Source: Bacillus thuringiensis
GTDB taxonomy: Bacteria; Bacillota; Bacilli; Bacillales; Bacillaceae_G
NCBI RefSeq assembly: GCF_014932895.1
Contig: NZ_JACYOF010000001.1
Span: 849,937-913,936 of the forward strand
DNA length: 64,000 nt
Direction: 5' to 3'
A program made the position numbers and the translations under genes. The notes below the pieces were generated by a model. It did not search any database. It was not told the DNA's origin and saw nothing but the letters and a program-made list of their open reading frames with translations. Each line of letters begins with the position of its first letter. Position 1 is the stretch's first letter. Shown here one piece after another: positions 9,076 through 16,907 of this stretch.

Positions 9076-9147
9076 TCACATATACTTTATTAACATATAA
9101 ATCGATTTTTTGAAAAAAACTCCCACTCCTCTCTCCCTATAATATCT

Positions 9148-9603
9148 TTATGACTTAGTTGTCATAATAATTGAACGTGGATAAAATCCCAACTTTTGAT
9201 AAAATGATACAGCTTCATTTCCGTACACTACTGTTAATTCAATTTCATCTATCTTCTTTTCTTTAAACCATTCCACTGCACTATTCATTAGCTTCAAACC
9301 AAATCCGTTTCTTCGGTATTTTTCATCAACAAATAAAACCTCAATCTTCCCGCTTAAGCTTTTACTATATGCTATACAAAATCCTAATATATCATCTGTT
9401 TCCGATTCAACCAATAATTCGATTCTATATTCTCCATACTTTGAATTCTTTTTATAGTCTTCAATACGTTCCTCAAATGTCATTCTTGGATAATTACCAG
9501 AAAAATATTTTGATTTACTGTTATGATATTCATGTAATTTATCTAAGGAGTCTCTTATTATCTCTATTTCATCGAGAGTGATATATTTATTACTAATTCT
9601 CAT
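9148..9603 (-). CDS. GNAT family N-acetyltransferase
   Basis: A 151-residue single-domain GNAT protein. The acetyl-CoA-binding motif A is visible as VDEKYRRNGFGLKLM (about residues 92-106), and the C-terminal NEAVSFYQKLGFYPR is typical of motif B. The substrate is not predictable. GGAG lies 10 bases before the ATG. It is upstream of the anti-sigma remnant and separate from the next cluster. Confidence 0.8.
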   Translation of the reverse strand: MRISNKYITLDEIEIIRDSLDKLHEYHNSKSKYFSGNYPRMTFEERIEDYKKNSKYGEYRIELLVESETDDILGFCIAYSKSLSGKIEVLFVDEKYRRNGFGLKLMNSAVEWFKEKKIDEIELTVVYGNEAVSFYQKLGFYPRSIIMTTKS

Positions 9604-9675
9604 CCTACAGCATCTCCAATAATATATATTTCAGCAAAAAAGAAGACGGTTTTATTTTTGCAAAATACTACTCTA

Positions 9676-10020
9676 TTATTCCATCGCTTCTTTCACAACA
9701 TCTTGAATCATAACGACTTCTGTTTTCATATCAACAGACGGTGCTTCTTCATCAATACATTCATACCAAAACGCTACATGCTTTTTATCAATTTCATGAT
9801 GAGAGTTTTCGACAAGAGCCCCGCCTTTTCCTTGCACAGAATACCAATATAAGTACTCTTCTCCATCTCTTATTTCCCGGAAAATTGTCTCAACATACAT
9901 TTTTTCGTCGTTTAATGTCAAAAGCACTTCTTTCATATTGTCATTAAGAAGCTGCATCCATTCATCTACACGCTGACTTTTACCAGGCTTCACTTTAAAT
10001 CTCGTTAATTCTACATTCAT
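9676..10020 (-). CDS. DUF6176 family protein
   Basis: A 114-residue soluble protein that resembles DUF6176 proteins, with a dimeric alpha/beta-barrel look: TRFKVKPGKSQRVDEWM near the N terminus and AFWYECID toward the end. GGGG precedes the ATG, and only two bases separate it from the stop of the upstream GNAT gene, so the cluster is an operon. Function unknown. Confidence 0.7.
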   Translation of the reverse strand: MNVELTRFKVKPGKSQRVDEWMQLLNDNMKEVLLTLNDEKMYVETIFREIRDGEEYLYWYSVQGKGGALVENSHHEIDKKHVAFWYECIDEEAPSVDMKTEVVMIQDVVKEAME

Positions 10021-10022
10021 TT

Positions 10023-10811
10023 TTATCCCCCCGTTCTCTTACGTACAAATAAGCTATATTCCACTGGATTATGAAAACTTAATTTACTAGCTAATTTTTG
10101 CGAGGAAATATTGTCTACATTACAATCCCAGCACGGTGTAATATCATTTTGTATACAATGTTCAATGAAACATGTTGCAACAGCTTGGGCTAATCCTTTC
10201 CCCTGATACGCTTCATGCGTCACAATATCGATTTCAGCAAAACCATTTCCGCTAAATATTGAGACACATTCAGCTACAATTATCCCATTTTGTTCTATAC
10301 AAAATCCAAAACCATCCTTCAAAAACGCTTCATTTGATCCCCAATATTCTTTATAATACTCCTCTGTAAATTCATTACTTCTTTCTATACCTCTTCTATC
10401 AATACGCTTAACTTCATATGTATTTTGGTTGAAATCTCGTTTTCTCTTTTCAAAAGTTTCCCTTTGAAATTTCATTCGCGGAATTTTCCGAAGCGTATTA
10501 CTAAAGCGCTCTTCAATCATCATTTCCCACTCTTCACTAGAAGTGAACAGTGTAAATCGTTTTTCTGTTGTTTCAATGGCTGTTTTTATATATGAAAATA
10601 AATCTTCGTTATAATTTTGATCATAAGTATCACCAAACAAATAATAAATACCATTAGCTGTGATGATTAATCCTGCTGTTAACTTCTCGTTTGCAAAAAC
10701 CTCACCATCTATCATTTGATCACATACCGCATAAGCAAAAGTCGTTGTTCTTATATTCCCTTCTAAAATCGGAAGGATTTTTCTATACTCAGCTACAGAT
10801 AATTTCTTCAT
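10023..10811 (-). CDS. GNAT family acetyltransferase, two-domain type
   Basis: A 262-residue protein. The C-terminal half is a GNAT domain with IDIVTHEAYQGKGLAQAVA as the acetyl-CoA loop; the N-terminal half resembles the region found in the larger GNAT_acetyltran family. The start overlaps the cupin gene's stop by four bases (ATGA). Substrate unknown. It lies in a three-gene operon with a cupin and a DUF6176 protein. Confidence 0.75.
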   Translation of the reverse strand: MKKLSVAEYRKILPILEGNIRTTTFAYAVCDQMIDGEVFANEKLTAGLIITANGIYYLFGDTYDQNYNEDLFSYIKTAIETTEKRFTLFTSSEEWEMMIEERFSNTLRKIPRMKFQRETFEKRKRDFNQNTYEVKRIDRRGIERSNEFTEEYYKEYWGSNEAFLKDGFGFCIEQNGIIVAECVSIFSGNGFAEIDIVTHEAYQGKGLAQAVATCFIEHCIQNDITPCWDCNVDNISSQKLASKLSFHNPVEYSLFVRKRTGG

Positions 10812-11140
10812 AATTGTTCCACTATAATCGTATCAGCCTCTATATTTTCAAAACAAAGATTTACCGTTCTCTTTAATGCTCTCGTTCTATGAATCGTACA
10901 TGCTGGAATTAAGATCGAATCATTCGGCTTTAAAACTGCTGTTTCTCCATCTTGAAAATCAATAAGTAATTCTCCCTCTAACACAATAAATAATTCATCC
11001 GAATTAGAATGATAGTGCCAATCATATTCCCCAGTAAACACAGCAATTCGTAAACAATGACTATTTACATTTGAAACGACGAAGTTTTTATGTTGATCTT
11101 GAATATCCTTTGTTAATTCTATTAAGTTCACAGTTTCCAT
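10808..11140 (-). CDS. Cupin domain protein
   Basis: A 110-residue small beta-barrel with the cupin motif 1 pattern WHYHSNSDELFIVLEGELL and motif 2 near PNDSILIPACTIHR; the histidines and glutamate expected to bind a metal are present. Two starts are possible; the ATG at 11140 (METVNLIELTK) is preferred because GGGG lies 6 bases before it, whereas the ATG at 11152 sits directly on that site. First gene of the operon with the GNAT and DUF6176 genes; enzymatic role unknown. Confidence 0.75.
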   Translation of the reverse strand: METVNLIELTKDIQDQHKNFVVSNVNSHCLRIAVFTGEYDWHYHSNSDELFIVLEGELLIDFQDGETAVLKPNDSILIPACTIHRTRALKRTVNLCFENIEADTIIVEQL

Positions 11141-11185
11141 ATTTCGCCCCATCCTTTAATTATTTTTTCTTCTAAAAAAAACAAT

Positions 11186-11614
11186 TTAGTCTCCACTACC
11201 TCCGCAATCTCCTTCACCATCACTTGAGCTACTACAATCGTTGCTACTGTAGTCACCAAATCCACTTGATGAGCTTGAAGCGTATGAAGATTTTTTGCTC
11301 CTTTTTCCTTTTCTATCTTTATCGCTTTTATGACCAGGCCATACTTTATCAAATAATATAAAGAATAAGAATCCTTCTATTGTGACAAGTATAAAGCCAA
11401 AAATACCTTCAATAATATTGGGTGTTATCCCAAAACTTTTAAACACCCCACATAAATACACACAAAAAATCACATACAGGAACATACAAATATACCGAAA
11501 TGTTTTTTCTATAATAAGGACTATTTTTTTGGAAATGGGTATGTTCTGTTCCTGTTTTTTCTTTATATATTTTTGTCTCCTAGCTTGCTTTTCCTTCCTC
11601 TTTTTGCTTCCCAT
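11186..11614 (-). CDS. Hypothetical membrane protein with Ser/Gly/Cys-rich tail
   Basis: A 142-residue protein: very basic N terminus (Lys/Arg/Gln-rich, 1-30), two hydrophobic segments (about 31-56 and 62-87), then a tail of serine, glycine, aspartate and a few cysteines resembling DSSSSDGEGDCGGSGD. The tail suggests an unstructured or surface-linked end. AGAGG lies 7 bases before the ATG. The alternative frame at 11128-11352 on the same strand is a shadow of this one. Not recognised. Confidence 0.6.
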   Translation of the reverse strand: MGSKKRKEKQARRQKYIKKKQEQNIPISKKIVLIIEKTFRYICMFLYVIFCVYLCGVFKSFGITPNIIEGIFGFILVTIEGFLFFILFDKVWPGHKSDKDRKGKRSKKSSYASSSSSGFGDYSSNDCSSSSDGEGDCGGSGD

Positions 11615-11708
11615 CGCCCTCCCTCTCTTTATTATATAATTCTAAATTATCACAACGAAAGGCTGTTAACACCAATAATTAACAATTACCCACATATTAT
11701 TTCCCAAT

Positions 11709-11741
11709 AAAAAGACCCTCCTCATAAAAAGGAAGGTCTCG
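11709..11741 (-). terminator. Terminator after ald
   Basis: On the minus strand GAGACCTTCC and GGAGGGTCT form an imperfect stem followed by TTTTTATT, 15 bases past the ald stop. Confidence 0.75.
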
Positions 11742-11753
11742 AATGTATTTCTA

Positions 11754-12887
11754 TTATGATAAAGCAGGAGCTTTTTCAAGAAGCTCTTTCGCATCAGCGT
11801 ATTGTAAGCCATGAGCTTCTGCAACTGCTTCGAATGTTACATAGCCATCTAATGTGTTAATACCTTTTAGTAATGCAGCGTTGCCTAAGCAAGCATCTTT
11901 ATAGCCTTTGTTCGCAATTTGTACTGCATATGGTACTGTTACGTTTGTTAGTGCAAGAGTTGATGTACGCGGAACCGCACCTGGCATATTAGCAACTGCA
12001 TAATGAACAACGCCATGTTTTTCGTAAGTTGGGTTGTCATGAGTTGTAATACGGTCAGTTGTTTCGAAAATACCACCTTGGTCAATCGCGATATCTACAA
12101 CGACAGAACCTGGTTCCATTGATTGAATCATTTCTTCTGTTACAAGTTTTGGCGCTTTTGCACCTGGAATTAATACTGCTCCAATAACAAGATCAGATTC
12201 TTTTACAGCTTCTGCAATGTTGTATGGATTAGACATTAACGTTTTTACTTGGTTACCGAAAATGTCATCTAATTGACGAAGACGTTCTGCACTTAAGTCG
12301 ATGATTGTTACATCTGCACCTAAACCTACTGCAATCTTCGCTGCGTTCGTACCAGCTTGACCACCGCCGATAATTGTTACTTTGCCGCGTTTTACCCCTG
12401 GAACGCCTGCAAGTAAAATACCTTTACCACCTTTGTTTTTCTCAAGGAATTGTGCACCGATTTGTGCAGACATACGACCAGCTACTTCACTCATTGGTGC
12501 AAGTAATGGTAGAGAACGATTGTCTAATTGTACTGTTTCGTATGCAATTGATACAACTTTGTTATCAATTAATGCTTTCGTTAATTCTGGTTCTGGAGCT
12601 AAGTGTAAGTATGTGAATAAAATTAAACCTTCGCGGAAATAGCCGTATTCACTTGCAACTGGCTCTTTTACCTTCATAACCATATCTTGATTCCATGCTT
12701 CTTCAGCAGTTTCAACAAGTTTCGCACCAGCTTGTACATATTCTTCATCTGTAAAGCCAGATCCTAAACCTGCTCCTTTTTGAACAAAAACTTCATGACC
12801 ATTTTGTACTAAATGTACTGCTCCCGCTGGCGTCATTGCCACACGGTTTTCATTGTTTTTAATTTCTGTTGGAATACCGATACGCAT
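11754..12887 (-). CDS. ald: Alanine dehydrogenase
   Basis: A 377-residue NAD-dependent enzyme that interconverts L-alanine and pyruvate plus ammonia; in Bacillus it feeds alanine into central metabolism and matters in sporulation and germination. The N terminus [20 protein letters not shown] is characteristic, the active-site region [17 protein letters not shown] is intact, and a Rossmann motif [18 protein letters not shown] lies at about residue 172. Length equals the family norm. A GGGGG site precedes the ATG. A cre-like site lies 45 bases upstream of the start. Confidence 0.95.
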   Translation of the reverse strand: MRIGIPTEIKNNENRVAMTPAGAVHLVQNGHEVFVQKGAGLGSGFTDEEYVQAGAKLVETAEEAWNQDMVMKVKEPVASEYGYFREGLILFTYLHLAPEPELTKALIDNKVVSIAYETVQLDNRSLPLLAPMSEVAGRMSAQIGAQFLEKNKGGKGILLAGVPGVKRGKVTIIGGGQAGTNAAKIAVGLGADVTIIDLSAERLRQLDDIFGNQVKTLMSNPYNIAEAVKESDLVIGAVLIPGAKAPKLVTEEMIQSMEPGSVVVDIAIDQGGIFETTDRITTHDNPTYEKHGVVHYAVANMPGAVPRTSTLALTNVTVPYAVQIANKGYKDACLGNAALLKGINTLDGYVTFEAVAEAHGLQYADAKELLEKAPALS

Positions 12888-12931
12888 TATTAGTTCCCCC
12901 TTGAGTTATGAAATGACCCCTGAATCATTTT

Positions 12932-12945
12932 TTAAAGCGCTTTCT
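12932..12945. promoter_or_regulatory. Possible CcpA (cre) site upstream of ald
   Basis: TTAAAGCGCTTTCT matches the palindromic cre consensus TGAAAGCGCTTTCA at 12 of 14 positions. It lies in the ald 5' region. Binding is inferred only. Confidence 0.4.
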
Positions 12946-13060
12946 ACGCTCTTATATTCTAACATAATATCTCAATATTTGACAAAAAATAATACTAGTT
13001 TTCCGATAGATTTAATCTCGCATTAAAGGACCGTATAATCCGCACCTCTCAGTATAAAAG

Positions 13061-13187
13061 ATAAAGTGAAACTTTAATCAGCCCTCACCAATCGGGCTTT
13101 TACGGGCAGTTGATCTCCCACCTATCTTCCCTCGCATTCGCCGAATTTTGAGGTGGGAGTTTTACTGCCCACAAATAGCGGGATAAA
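13061..13187 (+). repeat. Copy A of the bcr1-like repeat, short form
   Basis: A 127 bp element that starts ATAAAGTGAAACTTTAATCA and ends GCGGGATAAA. ATAAA is present at both ends. Inside, GGGCAGT pairs with ACTGCCC and CTCCCACCT with AGGTGGGAG to give one long stem. It lacks the extra G-rich hairpin module seen in the long form. It sits between ald and ytkK. Confidence 0.85.
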
Positions 13188-13222
13188 CTGTCCAATTGTT
13201 CAAAATTTCGATTTATTTTATT

Positions 13223-13981
13223 CTATCGATGTCTATGAATAACATCAACTGCACCAGTTACTTCAATAATTGTACCGGTAATCATATCGGAATCGTCCTC
13301 ACATAAAAACGCAATGGTTCTTGCGATATCTTCCCCTGTTCCAGATCTACCAATTGGTGTTTGATGACCTTTTAGCTGACGTGCTTCTTGAATTGTCGCT
13401 TCTTTCATTTCGCCAATTATATCACCAGGACAAACCATATTCGCAGTAATACCGTATTCTGCTTCTTCATAAGCCACTGTTTTCGTTAACGAAACAAGTC
13501 CTACTTTCGCAGCTGCAAAGGCTGAACGATAAATCCATCCCGGCGCGCTATCTGCCCCTTGAAATCCGTAATTAATAATACGACCAAAGTTCTGTTTTCT
13601 CATAATCGGAACGACAAGTTTTAATAAATGAAATACCGCCGTTAAATTCCCCTGAATCATTTCATTCCATTCATCTTCTTCGTAATCGACTAACTTTTTT
13701 CGTTCAAATACATATGGACCAGCATTATTAATCAAAAAGTCAATTTTGCCAAAACGGCTCATCGCTTCTTCTACTATTTTATGTAAATCTTCTTTTTTCG
13801 TGACATCCGCTTGCACGAATTGCAGACGCTCTTCCATATTTTTATATGTTTCTTTCATTGTTTCCATAGCATCTATATCGCTATGATATGTTACTGTTAC
13901 TGAATATCCTCTAGCCAATAACTTTTCTGTTACTTGCTTTCCTAAACCTTTCGTACCGGCTGTAATGAGCGCGTGTCTCAC
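13223..13981 (-). CDS. ytkK: Short-chain dehydrogenase/reductase YtkK
   Basis: A 252-residue SDR-family oxidoreductase. The nucleotide site reads ITAGTKGLGKQ near the N terminus, followed by NNAGPY at about residue 85 and the catalytic-region tyrosine/lysine replaced in context by YRSAFAAAKVGL, so the usual YxxxK spacing is SAFAAAK here; the tyrosine that begins the motif is altered. The GTG at 13981 has AAAGGAGG 7 bases upstream and gives the family start VRHALITAG; the longer frame to 14104 is rejected. Related to FabG-type reductases and to B. subtilis YtkK; substrate unknown. Confidence 0.8.
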   Translation of the reverse strand: MRHALITAGTKGLGKQVTEKLLARGYSVTVTYHSDIDAMETMKETYKNMEERLQFVQADVTKKEDLHKIVEEAMSRFGKIDFLINNAGPYVFERKKLVDYEEDEWNEMIQGNLTAVFHLLKLVVPIMRKQNFGRIINYGFQGADSAPGWIYRSAFAAAKVGLVSLTKTVAYEEAEYGITANMVCPGDIIGEMKEATIQEARQLKGHQTPIGRSGTGEDIARTIAFLCEDDSDMITGTIIEVTGAVDVIHRHR

Positions 13982-14161
13982 AAAACTGCCTCCTTTTAAA
14001 TTGCTATACTTCATATTTAACAAGTTCTTGTTCCAATTACAACTAAAATGAATTGAAACAGAGTTTTCAAAATTCTGTAACGTTTCTGGCAAGCGCATTA
14101 CCAAATTTTGTTTTATAATTAAGTTGTAAACGGTTATAAAAATGATTGGGAGGAATCTACT

Positions 14162-14620
14162 ATGAATAATACATATACAAATATTTTAATTGCGGTGGAC
14201 GGTTCTAAAGAAGCAGAAAAAGCCTTTAAAAAAGCAATTCAAGTCGCAAAACGAAACAATGCAACATTAACAATCGCTCATATTGTTGATGTAAAAGCAT
14301 ACTCCGCAGTAGAGGCTTATAGCCGCGCGATTGCTGAACGTGCAAATCTATTTGCAGAAGACTTATTAGAAGACTACAAAAAAACTGCGCTTGAAGCTGG
14401 TCTTGAAAAAATTGAAACTGTATTAGAATTTGGTAATCCTAAATCTAAAATTTCAAAAGAAATCGCTCCAAACCATAAAGTAGATTTAATTATGTGTGGT
14501 GCAACTGGTTTAAATGCTGTTGAACGTTTCCTAATTGGTAGCGTCTCTGAACATATTATTCGCTATGCGAAATGCGATGTCCTTGTTGTTCGTGGTGACG
14601 AGGAGCAAGGTGATCTTTAA
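14162..14620 (+). CDS. Universal stress protein, UspA family
   Basis: A 152-residue Usp-fold protein. It has the N-terminal ILIAVDGSKEAEKA and the ATP-binding motif CGATGLNAVERFLIGSVSEHI near residue 118, so it is probably of the nucleotide-binding class. GGGAGG precedes the ATG. It is a monocistron that ends at a strong terminator. The exact stress role is unknown. Confidence 0.88.
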   Translation: MNNTYTNILIAVDGSKEAEKAFKKAIQVAKRNNATLTIAHIVDVKAYSAVEAYSRAIAERANLFAEDLLEDYKKTALEAGLEKIETVLEFGNPKSKISKEIAPNHKVDLIMCGATGLNAVERFLIGSVSEHIIRYAKCDVLVVRGDEEQGDL

Positions 14621-14727
14621 TTTATAGATAAAACACCAAGTCCACATGTTTTACTGATAGACAAGGATAATGAAGTTTAATGCTAAATCTAGCAATGAAG
14701 GCATGTTGTTAAACAATTATATGATAA

Positions 14728-14761
14728 TAAAAAAGGAGTGGGGAATTCACTCCTTTTTTTC
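14728..14761 (+). terminator. Terminator after the Usp gene
   Basis: AAAAAAGGAGTG and CACTCCTTTTTTT enclose a 7-base loop, about 110 bases after the stop. Confidence 0.8.
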
Positions 14762-14905
14762 ACTACATGTTTTTTATTACGACATTTAGTGGTTAAAACC
14801 ATGAAAAATAGGCGTATCATGCAAAGTGCTGGTACACCTTAAAACTACATTATGGAGTAGCGTCAGAAAAATGTGGATTTACAACGCTAAGGAAATGTCA
14901 CTTAT

Positions 14906-15000
14906 AAAAAAAGCCGATTTCCATCTCTGAAGTGCACCTCCGATAGTTAGACTGTGTCTAACTATCGGGGTGCACTTCATCTCAAGGAATCGACTTTTTT
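14906..15000. terminator. Terminator-like outer stem interrupted by a 52 bp palindrome
   Basis: AAAAAAGCCGATTTCC (14907-14922) is nearly complementary to GGAATCGACTTTTTT (14986-15000). Together they would form an ordinary terminator if the palindrome at 14928-14979 were removed. It lies downstream of the Usp gene and of the converging small gene at 15119. The 145 bases between 14761 and 14905 hold no gene I can support. Confidence 0.5.
14928..14979. mobile_element. 52 bp palindrome resembling abutted IS3/IS150-type ends
   Basis: TGAAGTGCACC..GTTAGAC is followed after about 3 bases by its reverse complement GTCTAAC..GGGTGCACTTCA. The arms resemble the terminal inverted repeats of IS150-group insertion sequences (TGAACTGCACCCC type, from memory) joined without an internal gene. 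TCTC directly flanks both ends, which looks like a 4-base target duplication. No transposase is nearby, so it is a solo or MITE-like element. Confidence 0.5.
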
Positions 15001-15118
15001 AGTTCATTAAGTAAGAGGTTTGAAAAAATAGCCTGTATATATTTGAACGATGAATAACTTACCTATTTTCTTGTGTTTGTTTACGCCATATACAGAAAAT
15101 TAAGAAAAACACAACATA

Positions 15119-15268
15119 TTATTTAGCTGTTTGTTGTTGCTTCTTTTTCAAATACTCCGCACGCAATTTTTCAATTTGCTGCTTTTTATCAAATTTGGCA
15201 GGCTTCTGTTTTTCATGAAACTTTGTCACAGCTACCTGACCTTTGTAATCCAATTGATATTTTCCCAC
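15119..15268 (-). CDS. Small basic protein, 49 aa
   Basis: A short gene with GTG start at 15268 preceded by AGGTGA, product beginning VGKYQLDYKGQVAVTKFHEK and ending in a Lys/Gln-rich helix (KKKQQQTAK). The composition (very basic, Gln-rich) and the ribosome site support a real gene. No family is recognised. It stands between the interrupted terminator and a gene-poor stretch. Confidence 0.5.
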   Translation of the reverse strand: MGKYQLDYKGQVAVTKFHEKQKPAKFDKKQQIEKLRAEYLKKKQQQTAK

Positions 15269-15601
15269 TTTGTTCACCTACTTTTCTTGTCTTTAAAGAG
15301 AATCTATTCAACAAATATAATATACCTTATTTTACTGAAGTAAACCTTATTACTTTATTAGTTGCAAAGTCTTTTTACTACTTGTTTAAAAAAATCACCC
15401 CTTGTTATTAATTTTTCTACTTATATCTATCTTAATCCTCACTTTATTCAACTAACCTGCCCCGTTAGTTTAAGTAAGAAACTTCACAATCTCAATAGAG
15501 TAAAGATAAATATAGCAACGTGTACTGTTTCTACATTCTCAAATGAAAAGATACTTTGGAATGCAACATGTAATACAATTAGTGTGTACAAAATTAACTC
15601 T
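15269..15601. other. Gene-poor AT-rich stretch with one hairpin
   Basis: No coding frame here has a ribosome site. The one distinct structure is AACTAAC/GTTAGTT (15450-15470) with the C-rich loop CTGCCCC. It is not followed by a T-run and is not an evident terminator. Confidence 0.4.
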
Positions 15602-15726
15602 ATAAAGTGAAACTTTAATCAGCCCTCACCAATCGGGCTTTTATGGGCAGTTGATCTCCACCTAAATTCTTTGCCCCAGCTGAATTTTGAGGTGGGAGTT
15701 TTACTGCCCACAAATAGCGGGATAAA
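15602..15726 (+). repeat. Copy B of the bcr1-like repeat, short form
   Basis: 125 bp with ATAAA at both ends and the same order of stems as copy A; it differs in a few bases including a deletion in the run of C within the CTCCCACCT arm. It lies in an intergenic region before the 15837 gene. Confidence 0.85.
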
Positions 15727-15836
15727 ATAAATACGTCTCATTTTCCATTCCTTTCTTATTTCCTAACATTAGGTCAACATACATTTTTTAGAAATAGACG
15801 GACAAAATATATGTGTTTAGAAAAGGAGGATGCTAC

Positions 15837-16016
15837 ATGGATGATTCTGAACGTATTATTTTAGATGTGAATGGAAAAGAAATCGAAATGTTAGATACGA
15901 TTCGTACACATTTTAAAGAAAAACATGGTGTAGAACTAAGTAATGGTGCACTACTGCGAGACTTGATGGATATTGAGTATATTCGAATTACGGAAGATCG
16001 ACATAAGTATGATTAA
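15837..16016 (+). CDS. Small hypothetical protein, 59 aa
   Basis: A soluble acidic/basic mixed protein starting MDDSERIILDVNGKEIEM. AAAAGGAGG lies 7 bases before the ATG at 15837, and a strong terminator follows. No domain is recognised; the strand-then-helix pattern could suit a small regulator, but that is a guess. Confidence 0.6.
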   Translation: MDDSERIILDVNGKEIEMLDTIRTHFKEKHGVELSNGALLRDLMDIEYIRITEDRHKYD

Positions 16017-16027
16017 TCGATGAAACT

Positions 16028-16059
16028 TTAAGCCTAGAACAGACTGCTCTAGGCTTAAT
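16028..16059 (+). terminator. Terminator after the 15837 gene
   Basis: TTAAGCCTAGA and TCTAGGCTTAA form an 11 bp perfect stem with a 9-base loop. Confidence 0.7.
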
Positions 16060-16116
16060 TACATCCACACGAAGAATGTTATAATTAGTAAAAACAAGTG
16101 TGGAGGATACCAAAAT

Positions 16117-16683
16117 ATGAAGTCTGAAAATATCTCAAAACATTTTCATACATTACATGTACAAAGAAGCGAGTTCCTTCCCCATCTCCATTCACTATCT
16201 CAAGAACAACTATGGTATCGGCAAAAGAATGGAAAATGGTCTATTGGAGAGCATTTTTATCACTTATATTTAATTGCGAGAATGCTAAAAGTAGCGATTA
16301 AATTCTCTTTCACTCTTATCCCTTATGCCAAACTCAGAAGAAACACCCCATTTGCAACCGAAATCCATGATATTTATGCCGAATATAAAGAAAAACATGG
16401 AAACGGCATGAAAGCCCCTTGGATTTTAATACCTTCGAAAAAAATCTATCACTCTATGAACGTGAAAGAATTAGAAAAATTGCTTTCACATGAAACAGAA
16501 GAAATAAAAAAACTAGTTCAAAATATAGAAGAAAATATCGCAGGACATATCGTATTTTTAGACCCCATTGCTCACTATCCTAACCTTATACAATCTATCC
16601 AGCTTTTAGCGATACATGAGAGGCATCACTTTATGATTATGAAAAATAACCATGAAACGATAGATAATTACTTAAAAATATAA
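16117..16683 (+). CDS. DinB family protein
   Basis: A 188-residue four-helix protein of the DinB/YfiT-like fold. The three histidines expected to hold a metal can be placed in GEHFYHLY (about residue 49) and IHERHHFM (about residue 169). Many such proteins are thiol transferases, some linked to bacillithiol; the role of this one is unknown. TGGAGG precedes the ATG. Its TAA stop is part of the ATAAA that begins the repeat copy directly downstream. Confidence 0.78.
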   Translation: MKSENISKHFHTLHVQRSEFLPHLHSLSQEQLWYRQKNGKWSIGEHFYHLYLIARMLKVAIKFSFTLIPYAKLRRNTPFATEIHDIYAEYKEKHGNGMKAPWILIPSKKIYHSMNVKELEKLLSHETEEIKKLVQNIEENIAGHIVFLDPIAHYPNLIQSIQLLAIHERHHFMIMKNNHETIDNYLKI

Positions 16684-16838
16684 AGTGAAACTTTAATCAG
16701 TGGGGGTTTTGTTCATCCCCCACTGATTATCAGTCCGCACCAATCGGGCTTTCACGGGCTGTTGATCTCCCACCTAACTTCTTTGCTCCAGCCGAATTTT
16801 GAGGTGGGAGTTTTACTGCCCACAAATAGCGGGATAAA
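16680..16838 (+). repeat. Copy C of the bcr1-like repeat, long form
   Basis: 159 bp with ATAAA at both ends. After TTTAATCA it carries an extra module in which GTGGGGG pairs with CCCCCAC, then continues with the common stem. It begins at the last base before the DinB gene's stop codon, so its first TAA is that stop. Confidence 0.88.
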
Positions 16839-16853
16839 TGCGAATATGTATAC

Positions 16854-16893
16854 AAAAAGGTAAGGTGCTTCCTACAAAAGCACCTTACCTTCT
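16854..16893 (-). terminator. Terminator after argH
   Basis: AAGGTAAGGTGCTT and AAGCACCTTACCTT form a 14 bp perfect stem with a 7-base loop. Confidence 0.85.
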
Positions 16894-16907
16894 ATATCAT
16901 ACATCAT

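Noticed and set aside
11128-11352. Open frame on the minus strand, 74 codons
   Set aside because: Lies within the better supported 11186-11614 gene in another frame, without its own ribosome site.
14780-14870. Possible transposase fragment near the IS-end palindrome
   Set aside because: A short frame (MKNRRIMQSAGTP) recalls nothing specific enough; no continuation in any frame.
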